A DNA stretch of 64,000 nt from Parietaria judaica (Eukaryota; Streptophyta; Magnoliopsida; Rosales; Urticaceae): NCBI GenBank assembly GCA_954871525.1, contig OX940869.1, positions 14,439,001-14,503,000 on the forward strand, read 5' to 3'. Numbering within the stretch: position 1 is the first letter of the stretch; each line of letters opens with the position of its first letter. The position numbers and the translations under genes are program-made. Shown one piece after another: positions 12,253 to 24,741 of this stretch. The notes beneath the pieces are model-generated. The model was given only the letters and a program-made list of their open reading frames with translations, ran no database searches and was not told the DNA's origin.

Positions 12253-13807
12253 GATGGAGTGCCTCTCATCCGCGAATCATGTCATGTCCTCACCGGTACA
12301 ATTTTCGTGTATATATATATATATATATATATATTTTCATTCGTGTAATGGACCATCAAGCATCCTTGCTGATGTAGTTTTCTATTTTCAAGTGAGCAGA
12401 TTTTAGGATATTGTGTTTTTTAGAAGGCTTTCACGTCTCCGCTATCTTCCCCGCTTCCCCTGGCCCACTGTTTTTGCCTCTCCGCAGATTCATTCCTCAC
12501 CATTTTTTAGCCTTATTTGGCGCCGGTGGTCGACCTTTCTCGACTTCTGGCATGTCTCTTAATTTCCCTTTTGTTTTCCTCAGCGTGCAATAAGTCGACA
12601 ATTCAAGAGTCACTTGTTTTTATTTTATTTTTATTTTATTTTTGTTCTCAACTGCCTATTATTTTACGCATTTGTTTTGGAATGAACATATCGTATAAAA
12701 TTCCTGAGAAAATGTTTTAGGTTGCTTCATAGCTTTCATTGTATTTTTTTTTACTATAAATCAAAATAGTAATTAGGATTGAAAATAAATAATGTTATCT
12801 ATGTAAATGATAATGTTGAATGTTTTGATAATATGTTATTAGTTTATGCCAAAAATTATTAATCTTAATGTAAGTAAAGAATCTAAAAACGAGAAAGCAA
12901 TTGTGCTACGTAAGAGTTTCTATCGAAACAAAAATAAACATACATTAATTGGTAACTTAAATTACAAGTATAATAAGTCATAAGTTTATCTAAGAAGTGG
13001 CTTATCTCTTATTCTTTATTTTTTTTATTTTTTATTGGGTGACTTATCTATCATTCAAATCATGCAAAATATATTATTTCTTATCATAAACAAAATTAAT
13101 ATGAAGGTAAATTGGTCCTTTTCTACGAGCTCTGTCTTATTTATTACACAATAGTTGATTTTCATTTCATTTATCAATATTTTTATAGAAGTTTTTTGTG
13201 AATTAACTTGGAGATACGGCAAAGTGGACAAAAGTGTCGGACTGATAATCTTTTGTACAAGTAATTTTCTGTAACAAAACATGGTATAAAAACTGTGCAA
13301 ATTTAAGGACCACGTGGCGGAGAGTGAGACAAAGGTAACTTTGATTTCACATGATCAACGTCCTGAGGTACATATATAGCAAAAGCATCCAAAATAGAGC
13401 AAAATATAAACCATGAAAAATCAACAAACACGGAATCAGTGCCCTAAATTCAAGTCTTAAACGATTTTTAAAGGAAATTGAACCCAAATCTCGACAAAAA
13501 TAATTTCAGTGGAAAATGATTTTGGAATCTGAAGTTGCAAAACAGAGAAGTAAGAACTCATGAATTGTTATTTTTTAGATTTTTATTTTTTAATTAAAAA
13601 TCTATTTACACTACATTCGTTTACACTCCACAACACATGAACTTTTCGTGCAATTTTTGAAACATGAATGTCATTTAATGTTATTGAGAAGCATGAATTC
13701 AAATATAACATTATTTTTTTAATCTATTAATGATGTCGTAGATTCTTCATTATGGGGGTTATATAAAGTTATCAATTTCAATTACCAAAATGTCGGGGAA
13801 GATGAAA
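12253..13807. other. AT-rich intergenic DNA
   Basis: It holds an (AT)n microsatellite at 12310-12334 and otherwise only chance ORFs. No gene, paired repeat or element end was found. Confidence 0.6.
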
Positions 13808-13928
13808 CGCCCTCGCCAGGCGCCCTCGCCAAAAATACCCTCGCCAAAGCGCCCTCGCCAAAAGTGCCCTCACCAAAAGTACCCTCGACGAAGTATCCAC
13901 GCCAAAATGCCCTCGACGAGGTGTCCTC
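13808..13928. repeat. Minisatellite of ~14-bp units
   Basis: About nine degenerate units of the form cgccctcgccaaaa run up to the edge of the copia LTR at 13929. Variants include taccctcgccaaag, tgccctcaccaaaa and taccctcgacgaag. The LTR boundary falls inside or at the end of the array. Confidence 0.85.
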
Positions 13929-14450
13929 TGTTGGATCCCAATTCACGGATCTGCAAAGAACACGAATAACACCAAAAGAAATCGAACCAAAAATAAAGGA
14001 CACAAACTTTTGGGAGAAGAAATTCTCTTGATTAATAATCGAAGGCAATACAAGAAGATAAACTCAAAATTCTAATGGACTCTACACTTTACAAAGTGTA
14101 CATGCTAGGTATATTTATAGCCTCACATAGGCGAAACCCTAGCTAACCAAATCGCACAAAATCAGGAAACTACCCGAAATAATCCTATCAAATCTTTGAC
14201 TTGATCTTTGCTTGCTCCTCAAGCTACGCGCTTTCCTTGCTGGGTAGTTGCTGACTTTCCCTTTCCTGCCCGGACAGCTTCTCTGTCCCCGAGCTGGCCT
14301 GCTCGTCTGCCTCTGGCCGGGCTTGCCTTCTATCCGGATGTTCTGCTCGTGTTCACCCGAGCTGGGCTGAACTCCTATCCGTCCTTGGTTCTGGCCGGTA
14401 CCCGGGCTGACTTCCTCTATGTGACGGATTAAGTCAAGCTTATGCTCACA
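13929..14450 (-). repeat. 3' LTR of the minus-strand Ty1/copia element
   Basis: On the minus strand it starts TGTGAGCATAAGC at 14450, directly after a polypurine tract (ACGGGGGAGAA, about 14451-14461), and ends GGGATCCAACA at 13929, giving TG...CA ends. The TATA-like tatatttatagcc text is at about 14110-14122. No second copy of this LTR was found in the window, so the 5' end of the element is missing. The adjacent five bases are TCCTC (13924-13928), with no partner visible. Confidence 0.8.
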
Positions 14451-17400
14451 TTCTCCCCCGTAAGCTTGACTTGCTTCTACTCTCTTCACTCCGAGCAGCT
14501 CTCTCATCTCTTCGAACTTGACTCTCCCTAGAGCCTTAGTAAGAATGTCTGCCCGTTGCTCCCTCGTGTTGACGAACTCCACGATGATCTCTCGCTTCTC
14601 CACACATTCACGAATATAATGGTACTTCGTGTCAATGTGTTTGCTTCGTCCGTGAAACACTGGATTCTTCATCAACGCGATTGCAGACTTGTTATCCACG
14701 TACAGAGTAGCTGGTCTCTGCTCAGATCCGGTCACTTCACTAAGTAGCCCCTTCAACCACATAGCTTGACATGCTGCTGCGGTTGCCGCCATGAACTCTG
14801 CTTCGCATGAGGATAGAGCTACTGTCTGCTGCTTTTGAGACTGCCAGGTGATCAGGTTTCCGTTGAGGTAGAACGCCATCCCTCCGGTACTCTTCCTGTC
14901 ATCGATATCACCGGCCAGATCACTGTCCGTAAAGCCGACTAGTACTTCTGCTCCACTTCCTCTGTTGTATTGGATCCCGTAGTCCGTCGTGCCCTTCACG
15001 TAACGCAAGATGTGCTTCACCGCCTGCTGGTGTGCACTCGTGGGCTTCTCCATGTATCGACTGACTATCCCGACTGCGTGTGAAATGTCTGGTCGGGTGT
15101 GAGTGAGGTACCTTAGGCACCCGATCACGCGTCTGTACTCCGTGGGATCCACTCTTCTCCCTTCAGCATCCTTCCCGAGCTGCAGCTTCGCCTCCATAGG
15201 GTACTTGCTCGAGTTACAGTTTGCCATCTCGAACTGTTTAAGGATCTTCTTCGCGTAGGCCGATTGCTTCAGCGTAATGCAGTCCTTCTTCTGTTCCACC
15301 TTCGAAAGTAATCCGAGGTCACTCATCTCGAATTCGGCCATCATCTGCTGCTTGAACCCATCTACGCCTCCTGCGCTGGATCCTGTGACGATCAGGTCGT
15401 CCATATACACTCCCACGATCAGAGTTTCCTGCCCGGAACTCCTGGTGTAGACTGCCTGCTCGCTCAGACACTTTGTGAATCCAAGATTTTTCAAGCTCTT
15501 ATCAAGGCGGATGTTCCACGCTCTTGGTGCTTGTTTTAACCCGTATAAGGCCTTGGATAGCTTGTACACCTTCTGCTCTTTGCCCGTGACGCCGAACCCC
15601 TCTGGTTGCTTGACGTACACTTCTTCTTCGAGGTCACCGTTTAGGAATGCCGATTTGACATCCAGATGGTGAATTTCCCAACCTCGATGCGCTGCTAGGG
15701 CTAGGATGAGTCTGATGGTGTCCAGTCTAGCTACTGGAGCAAAGACTTCCTCAAAGTCTATGCCTTTCTTCTGCACGTAGCCTTTAGCTACCAGCCTTGC
15801 CTTGTGCTTAAGGACATTCCCCTCAGTGTCCTTCTTCAGCTTATACACCCACTTCAGGCCGATGGGCTTGTGACCTTTTGGAAGGTCGGTTAGCTCCCAT
15901 GTTCTGTTCTTCTCAATGGACTCCATCTCCTTCTTCATTGCTTCCTGCCACTCCTGCTCGACTGCTGCCTCCTGGAAGCTGGCTGGTTCTTCTGCACACA
16001 ACAAAGAAAGTTCCTCCAGGCTCATCTCCACTTCTTGAGTCTGATCGTAGACGTCTGCTAGAGGTCGGAATCCTCTTGGGCCGTCTTTTATGGAGGAATC
16101 TTCCGAGCTGGACGGGCTGGTCCTGCTCGGACTTGGTGTCCTGGGTGTATCCGGGCTATTCTCTCCCGGGCTGGGTTCTCTCGTCTCTGGCAAGATTGTT
16201 TCCGAGCTGGGTGTTCCGGGCTGCTCCTGCTCGGCAACATCCTGGTCGTCTTCGACAATGAACTCCACTGAGTTCTGCTCGGGTTCTCCATTCTCGTCGC
16301 GCCAATCCCACTTCATCTCCTCTTCGAACACAGCATCTCTGCTCACTTGGAGTCTGCCGCGTCGTGGATCGTAGAGTCTGTGTGCCTTGCTTCCTTCTTC
16401 AACGCCAAGGTACACCATCTTCTGACTCCGGTCATCCAGCTTCTTGAGATGTGGCCCCACAATCTTCACGTGTGCGGTACACCCGAACACTCTCAAATGT
16501 TCTAAGTGGGGTTTCTTCCCTTTCCACGCCTGGTAGGGGGTACGCTCTCCTAGCGCTTTGGTCGGCAAACGATTAAGCAGGTAGACCGCATGTCTTACTG
16601 CTTCTGCCCAAAATCGGGCTGGAATTTGCATGCTCTTGAGCAAGCTCCTCGCTGTGTTCATCACAGTTCGGTTTCGTCTTTCCACTACGCCATTCTGTTG
16701 GGGCGTGTGGGGTGCGGACAGGTGACGTTGAACTCCTTCCTGGTCGCAGAACTCTCCGAACTGCTGGGAAGTGAATTCTCCTCCTCGGTCTGTACGCAAG
16801 ACCTTTAACCTGTGCACCGAGCCATTCTCCACGATCTTCTTGAACTTCTTGAAGACCTCAAAGGCTCCGCTCTTTTCCTTAAGCATATAAACCCACCTCC
16901 AGCGACTGTAATCATCAACAAGTAAAAGAAAGTACTTGTTACCTGCCAAAGTTGCTGGGGTGACTGGACCACATAGATCTGCGTGCACCAACTGTAAGGG
17001 TTTCTCTGCTCGGAACCTGGCCTTGATCAGAAACGGTATCCTCGCCTGCTTTGCGATCATGCAGCATTCACATAGCTGGTCGGGGTGTTCTATCTTGGGA
17101 ACCCCGAAGGCCATCTTCTTCTCGCCCATCATCTTGAGCGCATGAAAATTCACGTGTCCGAGCCGTGCGTGCCATAGCCAAGCCGGGTCTGCCATCGATG
17201 CCATAAGACAGACAGGCTGGCATGTCTTCAGGAGAATCTTGTAGAGTCTGTTGGGTGTTCGCTCCACCTTCATCAACAGCTCTCCTTCCTTGGTCCACAT
17301 CTTCAGGTAGGACCCTTGCAGCAACACTGTGTTCCCGATCTCAGTCATCTGTCCTAGACTGATGATGTTGCTTTTCAACTTCGGGATGAAATACACCTGG

Positions 17401-18330
17401 GTCATCAGACGCTGGTCGCCATTCTTGCACTCGAACAGGATCGACTCTCTGCCTCTGATCTCTACGACTGATCCGTCGCCGAATTTCACGCTGCCCGTGA
17501 TCTTCTCATCGAGCTCTTCAAACTTAGCTCGGTCCCCAGTCATGTGGTTGCTTGCGCCGTTGTCAAGGTACCATACGTCGGTACTGACTCTTTTCTCGTC
17601 ATGTGTGAGGAGGTTTGCAAAAACCTTGTCCTCGATGAGGAAGACCTGCTCGCTGGTCTCCTCCGGGTATCTCTGCTCGGCCTCTGGGCTGATCGGCACA
17701 CTGATCAGTTTTGCCCGGGCCTTAGCTACGCCTTCGCCAATCTGCTCGTCCAGGTGCATTTCCTGCTCGGCAAACAACAATGCCGGCTGGTCGTCTGGGA
17801 ATCTTGCTAGATTCGCCTCTTCGCCCTGGTTCCTGCTCCGGCACTCAGATGCAAAGTGCCCAAGCTTCTGACAATTGTAGCACTTCACTGTGCTCTTGTC
17901 TCTCCTGGTCGTGCCTTCCTGACGGGTAGATCCACCGCCGCGACCACGCATGTCCCGACCTCGACCTCGTCCACGACCCTGTCCGCGTCCTCGGACTTCT
18001 CCACCGAAGCTGTTCCGACCTGAGGATCTTGTAGAAAACTCGACTCCCCCGGTTTTCCGCTGTCTGGCCGTCCATTCTTCATGCGTGAGCAGGAGGTTCT
18101 TGTCCTCTTCTCTGTCACCGTAACCCTGGAGTCTCTCCTCGTGGGCTTTTAGGCGACCAACAACCTCCTCGACCGACATGGTCTGGAGATCGCCGAACTG
18201 CTCTATCGATGTCACGATCTGCATGTACCTTTGAGGCACTGCTCGGAGGAATTTCTTCCGAATTCTGGTTCTGCCACTGTAAATACAAAGCCTGGAAAAT
18301 AAAAAATGTGTGTGCTTAAATGAGTCCTAG
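14139..18330 (-). CDS. Ty1/copia gag(partial)-pol polyprotein, 5'-truncated
   Basis: This is one open frame of about 1366 codons. In order it has the tail of the gag helical domain ([10 protein letters not shown]), a zinc knuckle [14 protein letters not shown], an aspartic protease with [10 protein letters not shown], an integrase with HHCC (HARLGH... CECC) and catalytic-core motifs [15 protein letters not shown] and NGVVERRNR, a reverse transcriptase with [10 protein letters not shown] and YMDD, and RNase H with TDSDLAGD and SSCEAEF. Enzyme order (integrase before RT) marks Ty1/copia. The catalytic motifs look intact. The frame is open upstream of the apparent GTG start at 18239 but no Met or gag N-terminus follows, and no 5' LTR or primer site is present. 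At the 3' end it reads through the polypurine tract and stops inside the LTR. Confidence 0.9.
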
Positions 18331-19058
18331 AACACAATATTCAAGCCCCAGACCAAAAATATATATTCCTAACCAAGAGAAAATTCATACTCAAACAACA
18401 TGTATATAACATAATCAATGCAAACAAACACAGTATGCAAACAAGCAGTTCTGAAGAGCATGCAAAACTTTTTTTTTTTAAAATAAAAATAATTACAATA
18501 AAAAACCACAACTACAATAAAAAAAAAAACCACACAACATCAAAATATAATCCCATCGATGAATGTGAAATCATGTTGACGTGAGAGATTTTAAAACTCC
18601 ATCTTATTCCATGATTCAACAAGAAATGTTCATATTTGTCAAACATCCAAAATGTCGGTTTCATTCCTTCAATTGGACTTCTCAAAAATTTGATATATTG
18701 ATAAATAAAATGGCCAAGAAAATTATAGAAGGAATATACCAATGATTTTCTTTTCAAATGTATGCTGCGAAATACGGTAATTTTCAAATCGGCATTTTGA
18801 AAAAATGTTTAATCATTTTCAAAACAACATCATCTAAACACATCAGGCTAAATTGATCAAGAAACTCAAATCCATAAATATCACCTGCACATGGTTGTGT
18901 AGCAAAGGAATTGTCAAGTTTAGGTTTACCGCAATTGAGCATTTGAACGGACTCGATCTCTTGAACCTTTTTGAGTTGTTGGATGAACATTCCTTTTTTT
19001 TTGTGTTTGGGTCTCGTGGTTAGTTTTCTCCTCATCATGAAAATTCATCTTTATTTTC
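18240..19058. other. Junction zone between two copia remnants
   Basis: It holds AT-rich DNA with A/T homopolymers (18472-18530). On the minus strand the text tttgtatttacag directly precedes the pol frame and looks like a splice acceptor. Two short minus-strand frames (18512-18787 and 18784-19038) match no domain I recognise. Since both flanking remnants carry the same gag region, this is where two elements were joined or one lost its 5' half. Confidence 0.45.
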
Positions 19059-19452
19059 TCAGTAGATATATTGAAAGGTGATTTCGCAAGACACCATAGG
19101 CTTTAACCTCTTAAGAAACCTACAAAAAGGATTAGTAAATAGGAAATGATTACCAATGCGTACCTTATCATTACCCACGGTTATGGGTTTATTATAAATT
19201 AATCCATCCGCAATAGTTTCTCCCTCCCTCAATGTTAAATCTTCATAACAAGATGCATGCATTTGTGGTTCAGAAGATCTAACAATGTGAGTTCCTCCGT
19301 ATAAATTTTGTAAGGTTTCCCAAGCCTTCTTTGAAGAGTTGAAATTAGAGATCAAGTTGAAATGCTCTTCGTCAATGGCAGGGGAGATTGCATTCAGGCC
19401 GCAGGCTTTTGCCAAAGAAAAATCTTTTTCAGTTTTTGTCCATTCTCAGATT
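19059..19452 (-). pseudogene. Older copia gag, 3' fragment (UBN2-type), split by the nested element
   Basis: The minus-strand frame reads EWTKTEKDFSLAKACG, then ISPAIDEEHFNLIS, KKAWETLQNLYGGT and EDLTLREGETIAD, which is the usual copia gag (UBN2) order. It begins exactly at the left target-duplication copy of the nested LTR element and continues the N-terminal fragment at 27460-27646. After about residue 85 the reading is disturbed. A GT...AG segment (minus strand, about 19125-19178) would bring the text back to KRLKPMVSCEIT, the position of the usual KxLRSLP motif. No intact product is expected. Confidence 0.75.
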
Positions 19453-22194
19453 TGTTGGACATGTGTGTCCTTAAACAAGATATTTTATCTATTTGTAAAA
19501 GATTATGACAAGTCGTTGAATAAAGATGATGCTTATTATGATAATCTTATTATAGTTTCTGGTAGAGTAAAATAAAATGTTTGATCATTAGTTCATAAAG
19601 GATGCAATTATGTATTATTATCACAACAGAGTCAATGTGAGGAAGAATTTATAATCATAATAAATGAACTTAAAATGTCCGTAACCTGATTAACTGGGTG
19701 GGAGCCCATTAATCGTATAAGGTCATTAATGTGACTAAGTGACAATCCTATTCTGGATTTTGTGTGTGTCATACTCGCTAGAAGTGCATTAAGTATGAAG
19801 TGTCTTCATACTGGACTGGACCTGACTTAAACTCCGGAAGTTATCATATAAGACCGTCACTGATAACTTGGAGTTGAGTCACTAGTAGATGATCAAATGG
19901 ATATTCGATCTAAGTCCTGAGTGATCTTGAGTCCGAGCTGCTAGCTTGATTGTTCTTTGATTTAACCGTTAAAGAACACAATATATTACCGTTGTTCCCA
20001 ACACTATTATTTTGGGAACATGATAGTCAACAATAAGGGTAGCTTGGTCATAGACATGGGCATCACACAGCTCTCTTCAGAGTCATGATGATTCCCTTGA
20101 TTATTGGTGGTGAGAAGTGAGAGGTACCCGTGCGCAACTTATGAATCGAAACCATAAGTGGATTACTCATAATATTACTGACTGAGTCAAGGATGAAAAT
20201 GCAATGAGGGGCATAATAGTAGAAACCGCCTGCTCGTGTGTGAATCATCAAGGGAAAGATCAATAACCCGAATTTGATTGTATCAATGGAGACCCTGCTG
20301 TAATTAAGGGAATAATATATATTGTATCACTAAAGAGTGCAGCCTAGGGTTTATAGTGGAATAACACCGAGGTTTGACGAACACCCTAGCAGTTCGTTGG
20401 AGCTTAAATGATACGGGTCCATTGTCCCCAGGATAGCTCTGTAACGGATGATACGTACATGATAAAAACATTTGAAATGTTTTTAAGATCATTTAGCAAG
20501 ACTCATAAAACTGAAGTCTGTGACAGATATCAGATAGTTTTATCAGTAGCGTGGCAAAAGTACCATATCTTGGTAACCGAAATTAACTGACAAAAGAAAG
20601 TAGGATTTTGATTTTCAGTCAACATTAAAGTAGTCGGAAATTAAATTCTAAGAAACTTTGCTTTTGGAACCGAGTCGTTTCGACGTACGATTTGTGATTT
20701 AGAGAACTTCTAAGTTTGTGATTGTTTCGGTAAACTATGAAATTAAATCGCATGTCACGAATTTAAATGATGGTGTGTCACCATGACATTTGAATGTGTG
20801 ATATTGATATCAGAGAATATTAATATAATTTAATTATTCGAATTTAATTATTAATATATTGTTAATAATTATTCAATAATTAATAGATTTATATTAATAT
20901 GTAAATAATATATTTTCATATATATTATATGTGTAGAATTTGAATTATGCCTTAGAATGTGGAACAATATGCATTCGAATGGATAGACTTTGGTATTGTC
21001 ATAATTGCGGCAAAAGTACCAAATATTTTGGTATTTGAGAAAAACCTTAAAATCAATTTAATCTATTGAATCGGTTATGATTTAATATCAACCGTTGGAT
21101 TAGGATATTGATATATTCGAAATTAATAACTTGATGACCAAGTTTTGATTTTCGAATTTGATTAATTAATTATATCCGTTAGATTGGTCTAAGATTTAAT
21201 CTTTACCGTCGGATTAGAAATTAATTAATTATATATTATACATTATTTTTCGAATTATAGTTTTGGATAAATTCGAATTTGATTTTTATTAAATCTTTTA
21301 ATATTTGATTTTATCCTAAACTAATTTGATCCATTAGATCGGTTTAAAGATTTATCTCAACCGTTGGATCTAGATAATATGAATTCGAATTTTAATATAT
21401 ATGTATATATATAATTCGAATTTTATAAAGATAATAAGATAAGATTGGATTTTTAATTTTATCCAAATATTTCTTATTTAATTAAATCCCTAATTAATTA
21501 TATCCATTGGATTTAGAGAAGATTAAATCTAGACCATTGGATTGAAATAATTAATTATATTTAATATGTAGAATTCGAAATAAGGGAGTGAATTTCTCTA
21601 ATTCGGTTACAGTCTGAGCTTAATAATAGGAGGCTCATTCTACACATTTTTCACACCTCTCCCCAGAGAAAAATTCAAACTTTTCCTCTCCTTCAGGGTT
21701 TATCAATTTTCTCTCTGATCTCTTTTTCTGGTTCGACTTAAGAGACTTAGTTCTCCGGAAGCTTAAAAAGAACCATCAGTTTAAATTTTGCGACGGAGTC
21801 CTGCCGGCGAAGCCCACGCTTCGGTACGAGGAATCCAGGAGAATATCCCAGAAGATCACGGGAGTTTCCCTTAGTACTGGCGGAGCCGTACCCGATTCAG
21901 AACGCGCAGCCGGAAGTCGTCAATAGAGGTACGGCCTTATGCATTGGGTTAATAAATGCAACCATTTATTGCTTTCTATTTATTTCCTATGATGACTAGA
22001 TTATTAATAATGATTTATGAATATTAAATTACATAATATTTATAGATCTTGTTATATGGTTATTATCCGATATCCGGACCGTTGAACGGATAACAAGTTT
22101 TTCCGCTTTAATATAATTTTTTAAATGTTATCCGGACGGTCCGGAGGTATAATTCGTGATAATTTACACGGAATCCGAGACGTGATTCCCAACA
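19453..22194 (+). repeat. 5' LTR of the TR-GAG element
   Basis: Length is 2742 bp. It starts TGTTGGACATGTGTGTCC and ends GTGATTCCCAACA. The promoter region near 21617-21628 reads gcttaataatagg, whereas the 3' LTR has cctataaatagg at the same place, so the TATA box of the transcribing LTR appears damaged. Confidence 0.93.
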
Positions 22195-22196
22195 AT

Positions 22197-22208
22197 TGGT
22201 ATCAGAGC
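22197..22208 (+). other. Primer-binding site (initiator tRNA-Met)
   Basis: TGGTATCAGAGC lies two bases after the 5' LTR. This is the standard plant copia primer site complementary to the 3' end of initiator tRNA-Met. Confidence 0.93.
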
Positions 22209-24063
22209 TATGGTACAAGGATAAATAATTACGTAATTTAATTAACGGTTTAAGAACGAATTATTTGATGAATTAAATTAATTATTTAAAATTGAAATAT
22301 TTAAATTTCTAGATATTTTAAATATTAATTTAAAATTATAAATATTACCCGACCCAAAAAAATCGGACCGGGTGGTTGAATTTGGGCTGCGCCCGTGGTG
22401 GGCGCCACAGGGGCTGCCACTGCAGCCCCAGGGTTTGGGCGCCGCAGGGCCCACGGGCAAGCCCACAGGCAGGGCCACTCGGCCAGGGCAAGGGCGCCCA
22501 TGCAAGCCTGGCGCGCGGGCCGCGGGCAACGCTGCCTGGCAGCGTAATGGGCTTGAAGGCCCAGCCCGAAAGGCGCGCACTGCCCTGGCCCACTCGTGGG
22601 CTGACCATGCCCATTCCACGGGCACGTAGGTCCGGGCTTAAGCCCGGAGGGCCCACGTGCAAATTTTTAAATAGGGCCGGATTTTTATTCCGACCCGGAT
22701 TCCGTGGATTAAAAATTAATTATTTTTAATGAAATTAATATTTATGAATTAAAATTAATTATGTTTGATTAATTAGTATAAATTAAAATATGGATGTTAT
22801 TTCCGGATAAATAACATTGTCTTATTTTAATAATTCATAAAATTAATTATGGATGTTATTTAATAACATTGTCTTATTTAATAAATTAAAATATGGATGA
22901 TAATATTCGAAGAATAATATCATTGTCTTATTTGAATATTTCATAAATAATAATTAATGGGCATTAAAATGTTTAATGATAATTCTTAGAGAATAAGTAT
23001 CATTAACATAAGATTATAAATATTCATCATAGATATAATTTGTTATAACCTATTTTCATAACCCTCAAACATAATGTCTATGTTTAGATCATTATTAATA
23101 TGTATATATAGGATAGATATAAATAATAAAGAGTAAATGTAAAAGTGTTTAGTATTAGTCGGAAAAATTTCAACCGTACAATCTTGCCTAAGGAAGAGGG
23201 AATCAAAAGTGGGGCCGGTTCACCATCCACTTCTGGGTGACCGGTTAGGACCCCTCCCATCGACCTGGAGAGCGTACGGATTGATCTATTACTACCGATG
23301 AAATAATAAACACATTTATAAGGCTTATTTAAAATTACGTGTCGTAATAAATAAAGCCAAAATATAAACTTTTAATGTGTCATTAATAGACAGTTTATAT
23401 GATAAGTTTCTTTTTAAAAACTTAGAAATTAAAAACGTTATTTTCCTAAAAAAAAATGGAAAGTATAGAATAAAACAAAGGTCTCCATTATTACTGTCAC
23501 AACGTCTGCTGACCACACCGCCTCGAGTCACCCTAGCGTGTCCATTCCCCAAGGAAGGTGTGCTCGTGGAAGGTTTGACACCGTGATAGTTCCAAAAGAA
23601 TATGGGGACGGAGGAATCTTGGAAATGGACCCCGAGTCACCCTAGTGTGACCATTCCCCAAGGACGACGTTTCCAAGAGGATCCTGAGAACCAAAAATAA
23701 TGGGTTAAGCTTGCACGGAAGTTGGTGCTTCCCGACCGTCTATGGTGATAGTTAATAATCATAGAGAACTTTGGTGGTTCTTGTTATGAATATTAATTAA
23801 GTTTATGACTAAAACTTAGTTTAACCAAACTACACGGTTGATACCGCGAGTCACCTTAGAGTGACAATGCCACTAAGGACGGCAACGACGTGTACAGTCG
23901 GTTAAATTATCACGAAATAGTTAAAGGGTTTATTTAACGTTTTCCCAGAACATGTTTGCATCATGTAACTATTTCAAACAAAATATTTTTCAAAAACATT
24001 CTACCTATAATAAAGTTTAATAAGTTTCTTTTTCAATGCCAGTCTAAAATATCGAATCCCATC
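22209..24063 (+). other. Untranslated leader of the TR-GAG element with structured segments
   Basis: It holds a GC-rich block (about 22364-22670) in otherwise AT-rich DNA, four successive hairpin-forming palindromes (22794-23007), and three copies of a CGAGTCACCCTAG-type motif (23524, 23633, 23847). Frames in the GC-rich block lack protein-like features and I do not call them genes. Confidence 0.7.
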
Positions 24064-24741
24064 ATGTCACTGCTTTCGAACAACACTCTCGCCGGAAGTA
24101 ACTTTCCGAAATGGAAGAGCAATATAAATATTGTCTTAATCATTGAAAACATACGCTTTGTTCTCACTGAGGAATGTCCCCCTGCACCGGCTGCTAATAG
24201 TGCCAGAGGTGTAAAAGAACTCTATGACTCTTGGATTCATGCGAACAATCGTGCTAAGGCATATATGCTGGTTAGCATGTCTTATTTACTGAGAGTCAAG
24301 CTAGAGGAAAAGGACAATGCTTATGAGATCATGGAATATCTCCAAGGAATGTATGGATAGCAGTCTGAGCAAGCTCAACATGAAGCGACTCGTCGTTACA
24401 TGAATTCCAAAATGAAACCAGGGACATATGTTCGTGACCACGTCATGAGTATGACCAATTGGTTCAATGAGGCTGAGCTGCATGGGGCCGTGGTTGATCA
24501 GAAGTCTCAGAACAACATTATTCTTAATTCGTTGTCACCTGAGTTTGTTCCATTCACCAGCAACTACATTATGAACAAACTAAAATATGATTTGACACAG
24601 CTGATTAATGAGTTGCAAACCTTTGAGGACATCTCGGGTTTGGTGAAGAAGAAATCTGAATTGAATGCCATGTTCAAGAAAGGATCTTCATCTAAGAACC
24701 CGAGATTGAAGAAAATGCCTGTTGGACATATGTGTCCTTAA
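24064..24741 (+). pseudogene. Copia-type gag with an in-frame amber codon, cut off by the 3' LTR
   Basis: The ATG at 24064 opens MSLLSNNTLAGSNFPKWK, the usual N-terminus of copia gag. The domain continues through LYDSWIHANNRAKAYML and ends at TAG (24358-24360). The same frame goes straight on with QSEQAQHEATRRYM, KPGTYVRDHVMSMTNW and LNSLSPEFVPF, so a single stop interrupts one protein. The frame runs across the 3' LTR border (24720) and ends at 24741 without a zinc knuckle. Either the element lost everything after gag, or it is a gag-only family. The amber codon is more likely a mutation than programmed readthrough. Confidence 0.88.

Noticed and set aside
14208..18118. Numerous short frames opposite or overlapping the copia polyprotein
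   Set aside because: All are shadows of the 1366-codon frame and lack domain features.
22197..22208. tRNA-Met-like text here and at 27712
   Set aside because: Only the 12-nt complement of the tRNA 3' end is present, next to LTR borders. These are primer-binding sites, not tRNA genes.
22278..22729. Overlapping frames on both strands in the GC-rich block
   Set aside because: High GC removes stop codons in all frames. There are no domains, and the block lies in a retrotransposon leader.
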